A stretch of DNA of 64,000 nucleotides from JAZDEY01 sp043808325 [NCBI: Candidatus Eiseniibacteriota bacterium] (GTDB lineage: Bacteria; Arandabacterota; Arandabacteria; Arandabacterales), in contig JAZDEY010000021.1 in the NCBI GenBank assembly GCA_043808325.1, positions 1 to 64,000 on the forward strand, read 5' to 3'. This document shows, piece by piece, positions 57,443 through 64,000 of this stretch (position 1 is its first letter; each line of letters begins with the position of its first letter). The position numbers and the translations under genes are program-made. Below the pieces are notes generated by a model. It was not told where the DNA came from. It did not search any database and was given only the letters and a program-made list of their open reading frames with translations.

Positions 57443-58741
57443 GTGTCACGCCGAAAGAGGACCTGTTGGCCTTTCCTGGTAGTGTTGTTGATAGCGGTTT
57501 TTGCCGGTTGCAGCGATCACCGATTCTGCCCCACGGAGGGGGAAGATGACGACACCGGCGGTATGGTGCTTACCCAGGCGCAGCTAGTCTCCGCCAACAA
57601 TGATTTCGCTTTCAGACTCTTCAGGGAGATTGTGGGAGACCAGCCCGATAGCAACATCTTCATATCACCCCTGAGCGTATCGATGGCATTGGGAATGACG
57701 ATGAACGGGGCCGCCCGGGCGACCCTTGACTCCATGCTGGCGACGCTCGGGTTTCCAGGCTATAGCCTCGAAAGCGCGGACCAGTGTTATCGGAATCTGA
57801 TCGATCTCGTCACGGGTCTGGATCCTGCGGTCAAGTTCGAGATCGCCAATTCGATCTGGGCCCGCGACGGGGTAACCTTCGAGCCATCCTTCCTGCAGGC
57901 TTGTCAGACCTACTTCGATGCGCAGGTGCGCAGTCTGGACTTCACGAGGGATGACGCGCCGGACACCATGAACGCCTGGGTTAAGGCAAGGACCTACGGC
58001 AAGATCGATCAAATCGTTCCCAAGCCGATGGATCCCCTTACTGTGATGGTTCTCCTCAATGCAGTTTACTTTCTGGGTGACTGGAAGTACCAGTTTGACC
58101 CCCGTGACACCCGTGATGATTCCTTCTATCCGCCGCAGGGACCGGAGATCCGTTGCCGAATGATGTCGCGGCCGGCAGCGTCAGGCCCGGTCACACTTCT
58201 TGCCGACTACAGTGTCGTGCTTAACGATGATTTCCAGGCGGTCGATCTGCCCTATGGTGACAGCGTCTTTACGATGACGCTTGTCCTGCCGCGCCCGGGG
58301 CGGGACCTGGACTCACTGATAGCGTGGTTCAATGCCGACCGGTGGGACAGTCTCGCCGGCAGCTTTCATGGCTGCCACGGAGTCCTGTTGATGCCGAAGT
58401 TCGAGCTCAGGTACGAGTCCCGACTCGACGACATGCTCACTGCGCTCGGCATGGGAATCGCGTTCGATCCATATCGGGCCGATTTCTCAAATCTGTGCGG
58501 CTCCATGGAACTCGGCATCACCGCCGTTCGTCACAAGACCTACGTCAGGGTCGACGAGGTCGGCACCGAGGCCGCGGCCGTGACCGAGGTCGATGTAGGA
58601 CCGACAAGCGTCCCCCCGGAGTGCCAGGAATTCTGGATGGAAGCGGATCACCCGTTCATGCTTGTGATTCGAGAGAACCGGACCAACACGGTCCTCTTCA
58701 TCGGCAAGATCGTCTATCCCGGCTACTTTGTGGGTGGGTAG
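57443..58741 (+). CDS. Secreted serpin (inhibitory-type) lipoprotein
   Basis: 432 residues from a GTG 6 nt behind GGAGG, giving MSRRKRTCWPFLVVLLIAVF and lipobox FAGC (Cys23). Serpin fold throughout: NIFISPLSVSMALGMTMNGA, LNAVYFLGDWKYQFDPRDT, MTLVLPRPGRDLDSL, LLMPKFELRYESRLDDML, and HPFMLVIRENRTNTVLFIGK near the end. The hinge EVGTEAAAVT matches inhibitory serpins. Counting from Gly at P15 places the scissile bond at Thr-Ser (GPT-SVP), P1 Thr, which suggests an elastase-, subtilisin- or thrombin-unlike target protease with small P1. The alternative ATG at 57410 overlaps the GTPase stop but gives a poorer signal. Confidence 0.88.
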   Translation: MSRRKRTCWPFLVVLLIAVFAGCSDHRFCPTEGEDDDTGGMVLTQAQLVSANNDFAFRLFREIVGDQPDSNIFISPLSVSMALGMTMNGAARATLDSMLATLGFPGYSLESADQCYRNLIDLVTGLDPAVKFEIANSIWARDGVTFEPSFLQACQTYFDAQVRSLDFTRDDAPDTMNAWVKARTYGKIDQIVPKPMDPLTVMVLLNAVYFLGDWKYQFDPRDTRDDSFYPPQGPEIRCRMMSRPAASGPVTLLADYSVVLNDDFQAVDLPYGDSVFTMTLVLPRPGRDLDSLIAWFNADRWDSLAGSFHGCHGVLLMPKFELRYESRLDDMLTALGMGIAFDPYRADFSNLCGSMELGITAVRHKTYVRVDEVGTEAAAVTEVDVGPTSVPPECQEFWMEADHPFMLVIRENRTNTVLFIGKIVYPGYFVGG

Positions 58742-58764
58742 CGCCGGGCACCGCGATGAGCCTA

Positions 58765-62509
<3,745 letters not shown>

Positions 62510-62516
62510 ACGTGCC

Positions 62517-63152
62517 TCACTGAATATCCAGACGGATAGTCCCGATTTCCTCGATGTCGATCCGATAGGCACCCGGCTTGAGGGCTGAGAAGCGCATCTT
62601 TCCAGCGCGAGAGTATTTGGTCTCCGCCGCGCCGGGAGTGTAAAGCTTGGCCTTGATGCCGTCCGGCTTGGCCGACGAGGCCTCCTCTACGATCGTGACT
62701 GTGGGCTCGACGGCCTGCTTGCCCGAGATCATCTCCAGTGTGACCAGATACCCCGAGAGCGATTGTGCGACCCTGAGGCCCGGCTCCGGGTGCCGCTCGC
62801 CGCGGACCGGCGCAGGTGCGAGCGATACCGGCAGAAGGAGGTTCCCGGTTGTCTCGAGTAACCTGCACACGCCGCCCCTTATCGCAAGAGTGATGTCGAA
62901 TTCCGAGATGCTCCCCGCCTGCCGGGCAATCAAGCCGGCGGCCCTGGCCATTGCCGCTTCCGGCAGCGGTGCGCCGGCCGCGGACTCCGCAGCGACCAGA
63001 TGTTTGAGCTCCGCGACATTGTGGAGGCAGAAGCTGCACCTTGCCAGATGGTCCTCGATGCGCTTCCGCAGATTGGATCCAACGACACCGTCGACGTACG
63101 AGGTGACTTCGTCATCAGTGAGGCACTTGCCCCTTTGATCCTTGACCTTCAT
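62517..63152 (-). CDS. Zinc-finger anti-sigma factor-like protein
   Basis: 211 residues. N-terminal ZAS domain with the motif HxxxCxxC (His35, Cys39, Cys42 in EDHLARCSFCLHN). No membrane helix, so it would act in the cytoplasm. A C-terminal beta-rich part (GYLVTLEMISGKQAVEPTVT, YSRAGKMRFSALKPGAYRID) resembles the carboxypeptidase-regulatory/collagen-binding repeat in its PGAYRI end. It follows the ECF sigma gene by 41 nt, so it probably restrains that sigma factor; the signal is unknown. Confidence 0.75.
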   Translation of the reverse strand: MKVKDQRGKCLTDDEVTSYVDGVVGSNLRKRIEDHLARCSFCLHNVAELKHLVAAESAAGAPLPEAAMARAAGLIARQAGSISEFDITLAIRGGVCRLLETTGNLLLPVSLAPAPVRGERHPEPGLRVAQSLSGYLVTLEMISGKQAVEPTVTIVEEASSAKPDGIKAKLYTPGAAETKYSRAGKMRFSALKPGAYRIDIEEIGTIRLDIQ

Positions 63153-63193
63153 ATTCTCACCGGTCTCTCTCTCGTTCCCGCTAAATTAGACGC

Positions 63194-63823
63194 CTAAAGG
63201 CCGCCTTTATCAACTAGGTCCTTCAGTTTCTTGAGGGCCCGCGACTTTCTCGCCGACACCGCGTCAACCGACAAGCTCAAGAGCTCGCTGATCTCTCTGT
63301 CTTTCATACCCTCAATATAATAGAGCTGCAATATCAAACTTTCGGGAGCGGAGAGACCCTTCAAGGCCTGCTCGAGCGTAAGCCTTACCTCGAGCTCGTG
63401 ATCGAGATCGAGGTCCGCCGCGAACATCTTGCCGAGCTCGTCCTCGGAGCCTTGGTCCGACCCGGCCAGCGGGGTGCTGATCGATATCGTCGGCCTCCGC
63501 TTCAAGGTCCTGAGATAGTCGTAGGTCCGGTTCCGCGCGATGCTCACCAAATAGGTGGTGAATTTGGAATCGGATTTGAAGCCCCGCAAAGCCGCACAGC
63601 GGTCGACCAGCAGCTTCTCGATGATGCTCGCAAAGATGTCCTCAGCGAGCGCGGGTTCGTGGAGGGAGAACCTGCCGAGCAGGGTGGTTACGGTTCCATA
63701 GATCAGGCTCCCGTATGATTCCAGGAACTTCCGCCAGCTCTCGTTATCCCCGGCGATACATCGTTCTATCAGTTCGCGCTCATCCATGTGTGGAGAAGAT
63801 CGTACACCATTCCCAGGCGTCAT
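63194..63823 (-). CDS. ECF-type RNA polymerase sigma factor
   Basis: 209 residues. Region 2 is LAEDIFASIIEKLLVDRCAA and KFTTYLVSIARNRTYDYLRT; region 4 is LILQLYYIEGMKDREISELL followed by VDAVSARKSRALKKLKDLV, a standard helix-turn-helix. Two starts are possible: the ATG at 63823, in ATGA overlap with the upstream gene, or the ATG at 63787 (MDERELIERC), closer to the usual family start. The overlap, common in this genome, favours 63823. An anti-sigma-like gene, polX and ligA follow on the same strand. Confidence 0.88.
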   Translation of the reverse strand: MTPGNGVRSSPHMDERELIERCIAGDNESWRKFLESYGSLIYGTVTTLLGRFSLHEPALAEDIFASIIEKLLVDRCAALRGFKSDSKFTTYLVSIARNRTYDYLRTLKRRPTISISTPLAGSDQGSEDELGKMFAADLDLDHELEVRLTLEQALKGLSAPESLILQLYYIEGMKDREISELLSLSVDAVSARKSRALKKLKDLVDKGGL

Positions 63824-64000
63824 TCGAGGGCTAAGAAGATCGAGGCGAATATTGCGAGCGGGATCAGGACGGCCAGAGCTCGCCGGCGCCCGCCGCCCCC
63901 GCGCTCGAGCATCGCCGTAATATTGCCGTCCAGGGATTCGCCGCCACCGACCGCGATCTTGGTCACTCGGCCCCGACCGTCCAGGAGTATGAGCGCAGGC
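63820..64000 (-). CDS. Thioredoxin/TlpA-like protein, C-terminal part (gene continues past the window edge)
   Basis: Only the last ~59 residues are inside. They read PALILLDGRGRVTKIAVGGG ESLDGNITAM: the cis-Pro strand, turn and strand that close a thioredoxin fold, followed by LERGGGGRRR and a C-terminal membrane helix (ALAVLIPLAIFASIFLALE). A tail anchor on a thioredoxin-like domain is unusual. The stop overlaps the sigma factor ATG (ATGA), so the redox protein, sigma factor and anti-sigma factor may form one regulatory unit. Confidence 0.45.
   Translation of the reverse strand, partial: PALILLDGRGRVTKIAVGGGESLDGNITAMLERGGGGRRRALAVLIPLAIFASIFLALE

Overview
The window reads as chromosomal DNA of an uncultured Gram-negative (diderm) bacterium related to the FCB superphylum. 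Candidate lineages such as Eisenbacteria, Krumholzibacteriota or Latescibacterota fit best, but this is inference. The basis is GC-rich coding sequence, outer-membrane proteins (TonB-dependent receptor, PorV/PorQ-like barrel), many Sec-exported proteins and lipoproteins, and at least four secreted proteins ending in a FlgD-like 'type A' sorting domain (PNPF/PNPC/PNPY motif, a conserved WDG in three of them, final basic K/R). No rRNA, tRNA or CRISPR array was found.

Layout. (1) 1-4.8 kb is an accessory patch: SnoaL-like protein with an attC-like site behind it, MazEF, a gene stub cut by an IS3-type end, an ORF6N relic, Smr, GNAT, an IS110 fragment, a GT2 glycosyltransferase, VapBC between two ~60-bp direct repeats, and a 53-residue membrane protein. 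(2) 4.85-14.1 kb (minus) is one operon-like run: CDP-glycerol-type glycerophosphotransferase, nucleotidyltransferase, M1-like metallopeptidase, M28/PDZ lipoprotein and a large secreted repeat/HEAT protein; the first three genes overlap by ATGA. (3) 14.2-22.2 kb: DUF6178 protein, REP-like inverted repeat, RmuC, an orphan cysteine-rich secreted protein, a HypE/AIR-synthase-like protein and a secreted M28 peptidase. (4) 22.4-32.9 kb is a radical-SAM-rich region: three cobalamin-binding radical SAM proteins, an ICMT/LmtA-like membrane methyltransferase, a multi-cysteine ferredoxin-like protein and a SPASM-type radical SAM protein, with CBS and secreted phosphoesterase genes on the other strand. 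(5) 32.9-42.9 kb: sulfite-oxidase-like enzyme, GAF-GAF-PP2C phosphatase with M42 peptidase, an SppA protease fused to an N-terminal barrel-like domain, a secreted OB-fold protein, BrkB and an unknown membrane protein. (6) 43-51.2 kb (minus) is a tight envelope operon: TonB receptor, PorV-like barrel, beta-propeller lipoprotein, type-A-sorted protein, lipoprotein. (7) 51.4-64 kb: truncated MscS-like gene, CarD-like regulator, M16 peptidase pair plus GyrI-like protein, TGS GTPase, secreted serpin, and a minus-strand run of thioredoxin-like protein (partial), ECF sigma factor, anti-sigma factor, PolX and LigA.

Themes. Much of the window builds, modifies and polices the envelope: surface polyol-phosphate or glycan enzymes, radical SAM and membrane methyltransferases, exported metallopeptidases, and a secreted serpin. 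Start/stop overlaps (ATGA, GTGA, TAATG) are frequent and point to translational coupling. The parts most worth a second look are the radical SAM cluster with its structured leader, the barrel-SppA fusion, the 12-repeat GxDxY protein, the TonB/PorV/propeller operon and the repeat-flanked VapBC cassette.
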